Positions 53,302-64,000 of a stretch of DNA of 64,000 bases are shown here, piece after piece. Origin of the DNA: Hygrocybe punicea (Eukaryota; Basidiomycota; Agaricomycetes; Agaricales; Hygrophoraceae); NCBI GenBank assembly GCA_963556145.1, contig OY744467.1:5952001-6016000 (forward strand). Reading direction: 5' to 3'. The first letter of the stretch is position 1; every line of letters begins with the position of its first letter. The notes under the pieces were generated by a model that saw nothing but the letters and a program-made list of their open reading frames with translations, was not told the origin of the DNA and did no database searches. The position numbers and the translations under genes are program-made.

Positions 53302-54425
53302 ATGTCAAGCGTAATCTTCCGCTCAATTGTCCGCCCTCTCACGGCATCAGGCGCCGGTCGCATCCGACCGATGTCCACCAAATACATCTTGACCTCACGG
53401 CCTGAACCGTCGGTCGTACTTATCACACTCAACAGGCCGGAGGCGCTCAACGCACTGTGCTCGCCACTGTTCGATGAACTGAATCAAGCGCTGTCAGAGG
53501 CAGATCGTGATGATTCTGTAGGCGCGATGGTGTTGACGGGCTCGGAGAGGGCTTTCGCTGGTGAATTCATCTTGTCTGCATGGTGTTAGACGGAGAGTGA
53601 GCTTTGCGTACAGCTGGCGCGGATATAAAGGAGATGCAAGACAAGCATTGTAAGTACCGCAAGCTTCGTAGGCATAAACGACTAATACGTAGTAAGACAG
53701 ACGCCGAGGTGTACAAGAACAAATTCCTTGAGAACTGGACGACGCTGAGCACACTGCGCAAACCTATCATCGCAGCCGTCAGTGGGTATGCCGTAAGCCC
53801 CGATCATCCCTTACTCCCTATTCTGCTGGCCAAACTTCTCCATCGCGCAGCTTGGCGGGGGCTGTGAGCTCGCTTTAATGTGCGACATCATCCTGGCGTC
53901 GCCGACTGCCAAGTTCGGTCAGCCAGAGATCAACCTTGGAGTCATCCCCGGTGCCGGTGGCTCTCAGCGACTCACACATGCGATTGGCAAATCGCGCGCA
54001 ATGGAGCTCATCCTCACAGGGCGAACCATTTCTGCACAGGAAGCAGACTCATGGGGACTCGTAAGCAGGGTCGTCCAGGAGGGCGAGGCACTCGTGAAAG
54101 AAGCAGTCACGATGGCGAAAGAGATCGCAAAGAAGGGGCAGATCGCCGTGCAGGCTGCGAAATCTGCTGTTAATGCCGGTGCGTGTGCAAGCCGATGTGG
54201 TTTATTCTCCTCTTGCGCTGACCAGGCACTTATTAGCATATGAGCTACCCTTGGCGGAAGGCCTCCGGTTCGAGAGAACGCTGTTTTACGGTCTCTTCGC
54301 AACTAAAGATCAGAAAGAGGGTGAGTCCCAAATCCTCCTGTTGTCATGCCAAGCGCTGAATCCTCCTTGGGGAAGGTATGGCTGCATTTGCGGAAAAGAG
54401 GAAGGCGAAATTTACGCACTCCTGA
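53302..54425 (+). CDS. Enoyl-CoA hydratase, mitochondrial (crotonase family)
   Basis: Six exons: 53,302-53,560, 53,614-53,649, 53,701-53,792, 53,851-54,178, 54,237-54,320 and 54,376-54,425; the spliced 849 bases give 282 residues, the usual length for short-chain enoyl-CoA hydratase. It hydrates trans-2-enoyl-CoA to 3-hydroxyacyl-CoA in fatty-acid beta-oxidation. The N-terminus ([19 protein letters not shown]) is Ser/Arg-rich, a mitochondrial targeting signal. Landmarks: [10 protein letters not shown]; the oxyanion-hole loop [14 protein letters not shown] (formed across intron 1); [20 protein letters not shown]; the catalytic Glu in [17 protein letters not shown] and the second in [10 protein letters not shown]. 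The C-terminus [12 protein letters not shown] matches the family. The frame is intact and agrees over all introns, so it is probably functional. Confidence 0.95.
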
Positions 54426-54859
54426 AGTCAGTCAGGCATTGTTTACTAGTGCCTTACCGCAGTCACCTTTCCCGCCTTGTGATCATGAGTAGGGAGCCTA
54501 TCTCGAAACAGATATATGTACACTAGGAAAGTGTTGCTGCAATAAACACCACGAACAAGGCCAGTAACAAATTGACGAAGCACATTCATAATTCATCGAT
54601 ATCCATCATCGATCATCGATCAGGCAAGCAACGTGGCCAACGCCCCACCAATAAGCCTGTACTACACGATGCAGACCAGGGCCAACATTCAATGGCCCCA
54701 CACACACGAAGCATGTTAATGCGCAGATCGTCACTAGATTCGGTGAGGTGTTTGTTTCATTTCCGGATTTGTAGAGTACTAGGCTCAAGTTAGGGCCTTT
54801 TGTTCTCTACCTTAAGGAGTCCTGCGGTGACGCCAAATTGCGCACTATAGAACTCCCAA
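54426..54859. other. Intergenic, no gene seen
   Basis: Between the hydratase stop and the ATPase-BTB gene start. It probably holds the hydratase 3' UTR and the downstream promoter; an ATCGAT-rich stretch lies at 54,595-54,620. Confidence 0.5.
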
Positions 54860-57800
54860 ATGCCGAAGCAGGTACGCGAGCACATCGCCATCACAACCGT
54901 CATCAAGGGCATCCTCGACAACTACCCCGCCGGTGCAGCGACGCTCCGCGAGTTTCTCCAGAATACAGATGATTGTGGCGCAACCATTCAGGTGTGTGTG
55001 GTTTTCCTTTATTTCCTGTTGTTTTGTGCCTCCCGAACTAACTAGCCATCATTAAACTAGAATTTCATCCTCGATACCAGGTCGTTCTCGACAGATCATC
55101 TCGTAGATGCTGCTCTGGCGACTTGTCAAGGTCCAGCACTAATCGCTACCAACAACGGGATCTTTCAAAAGGCAGACTGGAAAGCTATCACCAAGATTAA
55201 CACGTCCTCTAAAACCAAGGATGAAACATCGACTGGGAAGTTTGGTCTTGGGTTTCGGTCTTGCTATCATGTGAAATCTCGTACTTTTCTCTTATAGTAT
55301 TCTGAAGATTTCTCACTTCGAATTTAGATTACTGACACTCCTCAAATCCTTTCTGGAAATAAGTTCCGAATTCTTGATCCTCACGAGAGCGTGGAGAAGT
55401 TTCCGGGTGGCGTCGACCTGTCTACCCACGGTGGTGATCGTGAGATATACTGCAGCCATTTCGATGCGTTCGCAGCAGTACTTCCTCACCTCAGCACCCC
55501 AACTGCGCACAACGGGACAGCTATCAGACTTCCCCTTCGGCTGAAATCCCAAGCTCGGACCAGTAAAATCAAGAACACTGCGACCTCCATCTCCGACATC
55601 CGCCAAATGTTCAAGGATTTTGCAAGCAAGGACCTTCCTGAAGCGCTTCTATTCCTAAAGCATATCAATAGCATCAGTCTCTCAGAGATCGGTTCTGACA
55701 ACGTCGAGCGATTATTAGCGCGCGCATGGATCGAGAACTCGGATGCACTGACTCCAGAAAGGAGTCGAAACCGAGGTAGAGAGCAGGAGATGAGCTATCT
55801 GGAAATGACCATCCATCTCGAGGCCGGAGACGTGAAGACCAGTCGCCGTTGGCTGGTCTCTCATTTTGTTGAGGACTACACCAAAGCGCAGTCCATCATG
55901 GCCCATCGTCTGGGACTGCCGATTAGCGAAATTGGTCCACAATTTGTCTCCGAAAAGCTACTTCCCCACGTGGCCCTCGCAGTGCTAATCCCAGTTCGCG
56001 ACTTGTCTGCGTCAAAGACATCAATGTCCGTTACCGGGAAACTATTTACTCTGCTACCGCTCCCCATTACCACCGACTTCCCACTTCACTTGCATGGTGT
56101 CCTCGCGCTCACATCAAGCCGGCAAAATCTCAGAAATAGTCACGACGTGGCACCACGGTCTAGAGAAGAGTACGTGCTGGAGAAACTGCTCACTCGATAG
56201 CCAACTCGATAGCTAACTGAAGGTGTCTCTTTGATCATGTATAGGTTTCTCGTCGAGTGGAATCGTGCTATTTTCACGGACCTGGCGCCAAAGGCATGGG
56301 CTGGTCTTCTCGAGCACATGACGAGGTTGCCATATTCCCTTTGCCCTTATGATGTCTGGCCTAGTATTCCCGCATCAACCAGCGGAGATCAAGCTTATTG
56401 GAAGACCCTACCGCACAGGCTGCTTCAATTTGCGGCATTGAAGCCCGTCTGGCCGGTTTCGGGAGGGAACCCTGACGTTGTGCGTTATCTTCCCCTGGAA
56501 AATGTATTGGTTGCCCCGTCGGATTTCGACAAGGACCTCATTGAAGCCTTGAAACTATGTGATATTTCTGTCACATGCCCGCCACAACAAATCTATGACT
56601 TGGTAGCTGAGTCAGACGAATTTTCGTTATTCGTAATGTCGCCTGTGACTGTCCGTGAGAAGTTGAAGGTTGGAGTCAAATGTGCTTGGAATCCATGGAG
56701 TTACTAATGCACTGTTTTGTTACTAGGGACGTGGTGTTGACCTTATCCTCAGTCATTTGGAAAAGAACGCAATTCGCAAGATCTGTGATTACATTGTTTC
56801 GGCAGAAGATCTTAATCTTCTGCTTGGGCTTCGAGTGCTCCCTACAATCGACGCTCGTCACGTCTCCATCACTCTCCGCGAAACGTATACCTACGCTCTT
56901 GCAACAGCCGAGGAAGCCCATCTATTTCGTTCGGATGATCCAGGTTTGCTTTCCCTGGAGGATATGGCTCCCATGACAGTGCAGCTTCTTACAATGACAG
57001 ACCGGGTTCGATATTTGCAACCGGACAAAGTTCTGTCGTATTTGAGCCGACGTTATACGACTGTCAGCGCTGATGATCCGGCTTGGCTGGTCGAATTTTG
57101 GTTGTGGCTTGGCAAGTGGAATTTGGCATCAGAGTTTCTCCATCAAAAGAGTCTCTCGATGGCCATCCGGAAGCTTCGTCTTCTGCCTACTCAAGTTGAA
57201 CTCCGTCGTTGCTCAAGCTTCGCCATAAATCCCTTGAATGCTAACCAACAGTTACTGCAAGTCTTCGAGCAGCTTCAGCTTCCTGTCTTGCACCACTTGG
57301 TCATCGGCCAAGGCTCAGTAATCGAAACAATGCTACGTTCGCCTGATGATGTGGCATTTCTCCTTAAAGAACTTTCAAATCACCCAGTGGAATTCTCCTC
57401 ACTGGATCAGCCGAGTCGCTCGATGCTCCATTCCCACTTCTCTCGGTGCTTATCGAACCAGAGTTTGATATTGAATCAGACGCAGGAAAAGACTCTCCGT
57501 CTTCTTCCCATTTTCCCAGTCATTCCACCAGGGATCCGGCAGCCCAGGAATCATATATTCGATATCGCGCCGAGCTCATCTCACTTCGTCGACGGATCAG
57601 TGCTTGTCGTCCCCGATATCCCTGGCACTCCCTTCATTGATGCTGTGATAGAGCGTCACCTCATGGCAGCTTTGCAGTGCACAGTTACATCAGAGAATGC
57701 CGTATTGGAACTTGCGATCAATAATTGGACGCAACAAGATTTCTTACTTGCCCACCATCTTGTCCAGAGGATTATGAATCGGATGAATGATCTTTCTCCT

Positions 57801-60800
57801 GAAGCACGGGATGCCGTTAAAGGGCTGCCTATTGTCGACGTCGGTCTCGAGAAGCCGAATCTTCGCTCTCCAAATTGTGTAGTTGACCCCAAGTCGGGTC
57901 TTGCTTCGCTCTATGATCAACATGAAGGTGTTCTGCCTGCGGGGAGTTTTGCACATGACACACCCGGCTCATACTTGCAGCAGCTGCGAAACTATGACAT
58001 GCTTCAAAACACTTTGTCTTCAGCCATCATTACAGATCGCATCGCGGCCATCGCGATTCCTGCCAAGAACCTCATGAAGCGGAAAGGGAAGGCACTCACA
58101 CTTCTTCAACTTTTGGACCAGCAATTTGACAAAGTATATTCTCCTCAAATTGTCGAAATCATCACAAAACGTCGGTGGCTCCCCGCGTCTGGGCAGTACT
58201 ATCTACCCTCTGAATGTTGGGATATGCGGACCAGTGACATGCCACTCTGCGATCTCGTCTTGCACATAGTGGAGACAACTGTGACATCGGGTCCGCTTCG
58301 ATCGGCTTTGGGATGGGACCAGGTGCATTTCGACGTAGTCAAGCAGCAATTCATCAATGCCCTGGCAGGTCATCAGCCCAAAAATAAGAAATCGAGGACC
58401 AAGAAGAACTACATTCAACGTATTATCGCCCTTTTACGCGAACTTGCTGATCGGTACAGGGATAATTCGTGCTCTGATTGCGACTTCGATTCCCTTCTCG
58501 ATTCCATTGGAAACCGGGCATGGGTACCAGTCTCTGTTGACGAGTTGCAAGTCGCTGAGCGAACGATACTCCACCCAGCTGATTTTGGACCCGCTTTTCG
58601 ACAAGTACACTCATCACTCTTGGATGATGAAACCAAGCTTCTGCTCAAGCGAATGGGCATCCTTGAACGACCATCAATTGAAATTCTTAGCTCCACATTG
58701 TTTTCGATGTCAAGCGAACCTTTCGCAGACGTCGAGGTCGCCCTTAAAATCCTTGAGGAACTTTCTTGCAGAGTACCGCATCTAGATCCGAATGATACTT
58801 TGGTCCCCACTGCAGAACTCAGTTTGCAGCCTGCGAGGAATGTTCTTTATGATGACATTGGGGTGACGTCAGGCTTACCAGACGATTATCATGCCGCACA
58901 TTCTTCCGTCTCATCTGCACTGGCGACGAAGTTGGGTCTCGTCTATCTTAGCCACGAGCGCTTTTCTCAAGATGAAGGAGAATTTGACACCTTTAATATT
59001 TCGGAGGACCTGCCCACTAGGATCAAAGGCGTTTTGAAAGATTACGACATAGAATACGTCTGCAACGAGTGGGTGGCAAACGCTGACGACGCGAGAGCCA
59101 ACCGAGTGTCGCTCCTCGTGGATGAAAAAATGTTTGCTACATCGCGTTTGTTGGCTCCAACCATGTCGCAGTTTCAGCAATGTCCTGCTTTGGTTATCCA
59201 CAACGATGCTATCTTCTCTGATGCTGATTTTGTGGGATTGGGTAATATTGGCTCCGGTGGGAAAGGAGAAGCTCCGGACAAGATTGGCCGTTTTGGGCTA
59301 GGAGCGTTGACCTTTTACCATTTTACCGAGGTATGATGGGTATTTATAATAAACTGCACATATCACTAACGCAGTGTTTTTTCATATACGTGCAGTTACC
59401 CATGGTTGTGTCGGCTGATTCCGTTTTGTTTTTGGATCCTTCCCAAAGCTATTTGCCCCGCCCAACGCTACGCAATGGCGCCAGCCGTGGGGGGATCAGA
59501 ATGTCGTTGGAATTCTGCAGATTGTATGTTTGTTTTCAAGGTCATTTCGCGCCGCATTTATCCGTGTTGCCTATAGCAGATATCCTGACCAATTGAAGCC
59601 GCTTGATGGGTTATTCGAGTTTTCAGCCTCCGAATCCTACTACGATGGCGTAGGTGATTTTAACTCTTGATCTTTATAAACAAGTTGATGTCAACATAGA
59701 CTTTGTTCCGGCTTCCCTTACGTACTGTCTCCCAATCGGAAACCAGTAAACTGTCGGATATCAGTTTCAGCGTTCTTGATATCCACGCAATTGTCACGAA
59801 GTATTATCACTTGGCGTCCAAATCCCTCTTCTTCTCTCGGATCGATAGTATCTCAGCACTACGACGTGCTCCGGATGGCCTTGAATCGGAAATGTGGTGT
59901 GTCCGTGGACAGCGATGTCAACATTCCAACAAGATTACGATGACAGATTTGACACTAGACCTCAGCGAAGACCAACAAACACAGCAGGAGAAATGGCGCA
60001 TCGCTACATCAAAGAAGGAAGACCTCGATCACAAGTTCATGGAGCTTGCCAGAAAACACCGCTTGCCTCCACCGTCGGTCTCCATAGCGCTTCGGCTTTT
60101 GCCAAAATCAAACGGTACGGTCATATTGGATTCACGACTCTTTGCCACACTACCCCTACCTATCGCAACATCTCTTCCTGTACACCTTCATGCAACATGG
60201 ATTCTGTCCAGGGACCGCCGCTCTGTCCATTATGTTGCCGCAGACGCCAATGGTGAACGGCCTCTCGAGAGCGTTTATAATGAATATCTCTTAAACCATT
60301 TTGTCCCACCACTGTACTTTGATACACTCGCTACGATGGCCCCAACGAACGTGACTCAGGTCTATCCCTACTGGCCAACCAATGAAGCCGATGGCATCAG
60401 CAGCGCGGTGGTTCAAGCCTTTTACAAATACTTTCCTATTGCCCATCAGCGTGTTTGTCGAACCGTGACGAAAGATTGGATTGCACCAAAAAATGCTCTC
60501 TTTCACCCGTCGAGAAGCTCAGGCGCTGGGACACTGCTTGTGGAACTGCAACTCCCTGAGTTCGTCCGAACGTTACCAGAGTTTGAGCGATCGCTGGTAG
60601 CTTGGGATGAGGTCCGGACTGATAATCCCGATGAGATCGCCCAGATACTCCGCCACCGTTCTAGCCGGGTGCGTCAGGTTCTGGAGGGTGACGCTCCCAC
60701 TCGAAAGGTCTCCGACTCCGAAATGAGCACCATCCTGAGGAATTTGATTGACAGTAAAATAGACCTTGTGGGAATTCCGCTGCTTCAACTTGGTAATCTG

Positions 60801-63471
60801 AAGATGGCGGTCTTTGGCAGTCCGAAAGACCCTCTTGTTTTCGCCTCTCATATCCCCGATATAGCTCAGCTCTTCGGCCGAGAAAGAGTCTTGGGTCCGG
60901 CGATTTCTCGTGATGATCGTATCATCAACGATCTTGTCCAAGCGAATATCAATGTGCGAAAATTGGATCAGAAGAGTATGCGTCAACTCCTGGCACAATG
61001 CAAGGAGGGGATTGTTCCTGGGCACAAAAAACACATGCCAGAAAGTCCGGACGTGATCAAGTGGCATAAAGATTTCATGCGGTTTCTCCACAAGGTTCAA
61101 GTTAACGACGACTCGGTCAAGTTGGCAGATGTCCATGACTTACCGCTGATCCCGACGATAAATAGAAGTTACTTTGTCTCCCCGGACTATTCTGCGATAA
61201 ATGGTGTATTATGGCAGTCCGTGTTGTTCCAGCATCGCTGTCCGACGGCTGCTCTCATTGCACATGGTGTGACAATCATTGACAACTCTGACCTTCCCTT
61301 CCTCTCACCACCCGAGCGTGAGGGCGACGTTGCGGATGCGGTGCTCGGTGCACTCCAGTCAGTTCGAATGCCTTCGGACACACTAGCTCGCTATGATCTG
61401 CCTGAAGGGTGGTTTGAACTTGCTGAATGGATCAAAATCAAGACGACGCTTTCATGCCACCTCGCTGTGCTGGCTCGTCTTCCTCTTTTCAATGCGAAAT
61501 GTGGTGCAGATCCCTGGGCTCTCCGAGCTGCGCGAGACTTGACGATGCTCCCAGTCGAACTGACTACGACAACTCTCGAATCAATCATCCAATATCTTCC
61601 ATCCACAACAATATTTGCTCTGTTTTCATCCACGCTCAGAAAAATTCTACGCGCAAATTCCCGTAAGCAATTTGAGCTCACGGCCGAAAAATTCCTGCAA
61701 AGTCTACAGATCCCATTATCTATCACAGAGGCCGACGAACACAGCTACCGCCAGTTGCTCTGGCTCACCATCAGCTTGCACCCTAAGTTTTACGATGGAC
61801 CCTTGATCCCTGATGAAGACCATGTACTCAGATTTCCCCGTGAAATGTACGACCATCGGGTTCAAGTCTTCGCAAATGCTTTTCAGGGCTGCCCATATCG
61901 TTTTGTGCATCCCAGTTTCCGCGCGGATGATTTGTTAGTGAATGGGCTAGTCACTCTAGGTTTGCGATCTGAAATCCAGTCCGAAGAGCTTATGGAGTGT
62001 GTGTCAGCTTTGCATGAAGATGCCGTCAAAGATGTCATCACCTTGGAAAGGGCCAACCAATTTTGGGCGTACTTTATTTCCAGAGATGCCTCGTCGATTA
62101 CACAGGACGTTGATCTTTCGCAAATCTCTGGTCTCCGATTCATCCCAGCTCATAACGAACGACATCGCTATTTTGCTTCATTCGCCAACGCGCTTCCCTC
62201 CGTGGTGTCGCCGAATCAAGTGGTACTTCGAAACGAACTGCCTATTGTTTGGACGCAGAGGGCGCCGTTTGCAGAAGAGCCATCCCGATTCTTAATGGCC
62301 ATTATGCCCTTGTTGGGAGTCCCTACTGCTCCAGAAGTGGTGCGCTGATACCTAATTTTGTCACAATAATGTTGATATCTGACACGTATCTTTCAGGTAT
62401 CACATTTGGGTGTACTTGCAAACCAAATTGCCCCAGAACATCCTTTTGATCTGCATCTACTTGCCGACATCAAAGCGACTTATGAGTGGTTGAGTAATCA
62501 CCTTGACAAAGCCAAACCAGAATTACAAAAACAATGTCACCAACCTATCTGGTTGAATGTTGAAGATCCTGAAGATACGAACGAACCCTGGATATGGCGG
62601 TGCGCCGATCAGCTGGTTTTTGATATGACCTTCGACGGGGAGAGCGGACGATACGATGTAAAGCCTTTCTTATCCAATTTTGAGCCCCTCCTATTGGCCG
62701 CCGGCGCTAAGGCATTTGTCCACGCACAAATCACTGAGTCTGCCCCTTCCACTGACCTCTCTCACCTTGACCGCCTACGTCAGGGCTGGAATCGGTTGAG
62801 GGAAACCCAGCACTTCTTTGATATACAGTTCAACGTTGGAGGCGAGACTATTATGGCGCACAAGGGAATGTTGGCGGCTGTGATCGATCACTTCATGACC
62901 GCCCTTACTGGCGATTTTCTAGAGAAGAGTATGACGCAACCAAATGGAATTTGCCAAGTCTATCCACTTCCAGGGGTAGAGTCTGCTTTTGCTATGTGTT
63001 CCATCGTCGGTACGTCAACATGCATGTTAGTAGTCTTGGATTTCAAGCTCATTGCTTTCAGACTACGTCTACACTGGGTCATTCTCAGCTCCGGCTTGCA
63101 GCACGATAGAAGGTAAGTGTTTCTAACAATCTTTTTTTTGCAAGGAATGACCAATGTCATTTGAACGGAATCACAGAAGCAGGGTCAGTGCTGATTGGGC
63201 TTCTTGATCTCCTTGAGCTTGCGAATAGATGGGAGATCCCAGAGTTGCTATTTCAAGTCGAAAGCATGATCGTGAACCTCAAGTTGATCCGCAGGGAGAC
63301 GTGGAACACGAGTGAGTGCCAGATTTTGATTCTTCCATTCTAAAACGTTGGTGTTTATTGGTTTACTTAGTACATGAAAGTGCTTCCGCATCTCAAGCTA
63401 CCAGGCTAGTTGAGGCATGCCGTCAGAACAAGGCTGAAAATGCTTGGGCTAGTGTAGGCGGAGATAACTAA
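54860..63471 (+). CDS. Sacsin-like twin Hsp90-type ATPase with C-terminal BTB domain
   Basis: Twelve exons: 54,860-54,991, 55,061-55,270, 55,328-56,169, 56,245-56,668, 56,727-59,330, 59,396-59,523, 59,580-59,649, 59,700-62,339, 62,397-63,009, 63,062-63,112, 63,177-63,311 and 63,371-63,471. The spliced length is exactly 2,650 codons. Module 1 has the Hsp90 N-box (REFLQNTDDCGAT, residues 30-42) and GKFGLGFRSCYH (about 103-114). Module 2 repeats this near residues 1,314-1,404 (NEWVANADDARAN, then KIGRFGLGALTFYHFTE). Each is followed by a long sacsin-type repeat region (PLPITTDFPLHLHG and PLPIATSLPVHLHA are matching segments). The end (about 2,487-2,640: FDIQFNVGGETIMAHKG, DYVYTGSFSAP, LLDLLELANRWEIPEL) is a BTB/POZ domain. 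Sacsin-type proteins act as chaperones; BTB domains often link to Cul3 ligases. A role in protein quality control is inferred. Confidence 0.85.
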
Positions 63472-63829
63472 TTGATTCTGCATTTTGATTATTTGTTCAA
63501 TGATCAGTAAAACAGTTTTTCAGACCACTTCGCTTCTTTGTCCATGTTCCTTAGACATCTCCAGGCTTCCAGTGGATTTATCATCACTCTCGCAGCAGTC
63601 AAATGCCTACGAGGTGACGACTATACTGTAGTACACAAAAATGCAACGAAAGAAAAAACCCAATGAGAAGTGTACTGTCACATCATTATTCTGCATGTGG
63701 TATGGCAAAGACATGGTATTGCCTCTCGTCAGGTCAGCTAGTATCGCCTCATCGGGCATGAGCAGATTATTGAGTGCCTGTCCCCAGCCCCAGGCTGAGG
63801 CATCCAAGGAGGCTCTGAGTGCCTCCTGT
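63472..63829. other. Intergenic between convergent genes
   Basis: No clear gene. Frames on both strands here (for example 63,641-63,862 plus, 63,607-63,807 minus) overlap each other and show no recognisable content. Confidence 0.45.
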
Positions 63830-64000
63830 TCATCGGGGAGTGATATCCAAAGCCAAAGCTAAATTAACGCCTGGAGGATTCAGCGTTTGACTTCTCAGGT
63901 GGATGATATGACAAAACGATCTGCTCAAGTTTAGAATAGATGAGACCCAGGACGGGATCACACGGAGGGGTTCGATGCCATCTGCCAGAAGGAGATAAGA
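63830..64000 (-). CDS. 3' end of a convergent gene, truncated by the window
   Basis: The minus strand is open from the window edge to a TGA at 63,830, encoding 56 residues including LLADGIEPLRVIPSWVSS and VNLALALDITPR at the C-terminus. The family is not recognised. The frame continues beyond the window, so the start and any introns are unknown. Confidence 0.4.
   Translation of the reverse strand, partial: SYLLLADGIEPLRVIPSWVSSILNLSRSFCHIIHLRSQTLNPPGVNLALALDITPR

Noticed and set aside
55313..55701. Minus-strand frames within the ATPase-BTB gene
   Set aside because: They are antisense to conserved coding exons and lack any family signature.

Overview
The window looks like nuclear DNA of a basidiomycete, most likely an Agaricomycete. 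Introns are short (about 45-80 bp, GT..AG), host genes have many exons, and the repeats are typical of mushroom genomes: hAT families, a Tad1-like LINE, LTR elements, Helitron helicase remnants and a KDZ-associated cysteine-cluster gene. No bacterial operon, rRNA, tRNA or CRISPR array was seen.

Layout. (1) 0.4-5.7 kb is a huge inverted repeat (arms about 2.08 kb, almost identical, around a 1.1 kb loop) built of low-complexity, codon-periodic DNA plus a mirrored spliced exon pair. A (TTAGGG)n tract sits at its left edge. (2) 6-11 kb holds an LTR fragment and two decayed hAT transposases. (3) 11.9-14.4 kb is a tandem pair of related six-cysteine genes; the first is a pseudogene split by a hAT-type MITE. 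(4) 14.6-21.0 kb holds a Gypsy integrase tail, an AGGAGTCC-repeat element with a solo LTR in it, and a multi-exon gene whose first exon is interrupted by a short LTR (TRIM-like) element that itself carries a hAT element. (5) 21.2-28.1 kb has a Tc1/mariner-like transposase remnant, a degenerate tandem-ubiquitin remnant, gene-free promoter-like repeats, a BED-finger fragment and two MITEs. (6) 28.2-36.0 kb is a multi-level nest, each main level proved by target-site duplications: hAT-like element > second hAT-like element > AGGAGTCC element > palindromic MITE and KDZ-associated gene. (7) 37.2-50.8 kb is another nest: hAT-like element > full-length LINE > LTR retrotransposon with near-identical 1,673 bp LTRs. 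(8) 50.8-52.1 kb is a Helitron helicase remnant. (9) From 52.3 kb the DNA is ordinary host sequence: a small secreted protein gene, a complete mitochondrial enoyl-CoA hydratase, a 2,649-residue protein with two Hsp90/sacsin-type ATPase modules and a C-terminal BTB domain, and the 3' end of a convergent gene.

Most of the window is therefore a repeat-rich accessory block abutting a conserved gene block. Broken reading frames in the repeat block are repeatedly stopped by TGA, and target-site copies differ by CpG transitions, which fits decay by cytosine methylation and deamination. Structures judged most worth a second look: six copies of a 54 bp dyad motif centred on GTCAATTGAC; the telomere-repeat insertion at the edge of the giant palindrome; the TRIM element whose removal restores its host reading frame; and the ATPase-ATPase-BTB fusion. 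Coordinates of exons and element ends were worked out by eye from splice signals, frame continuity and target-site duplications.
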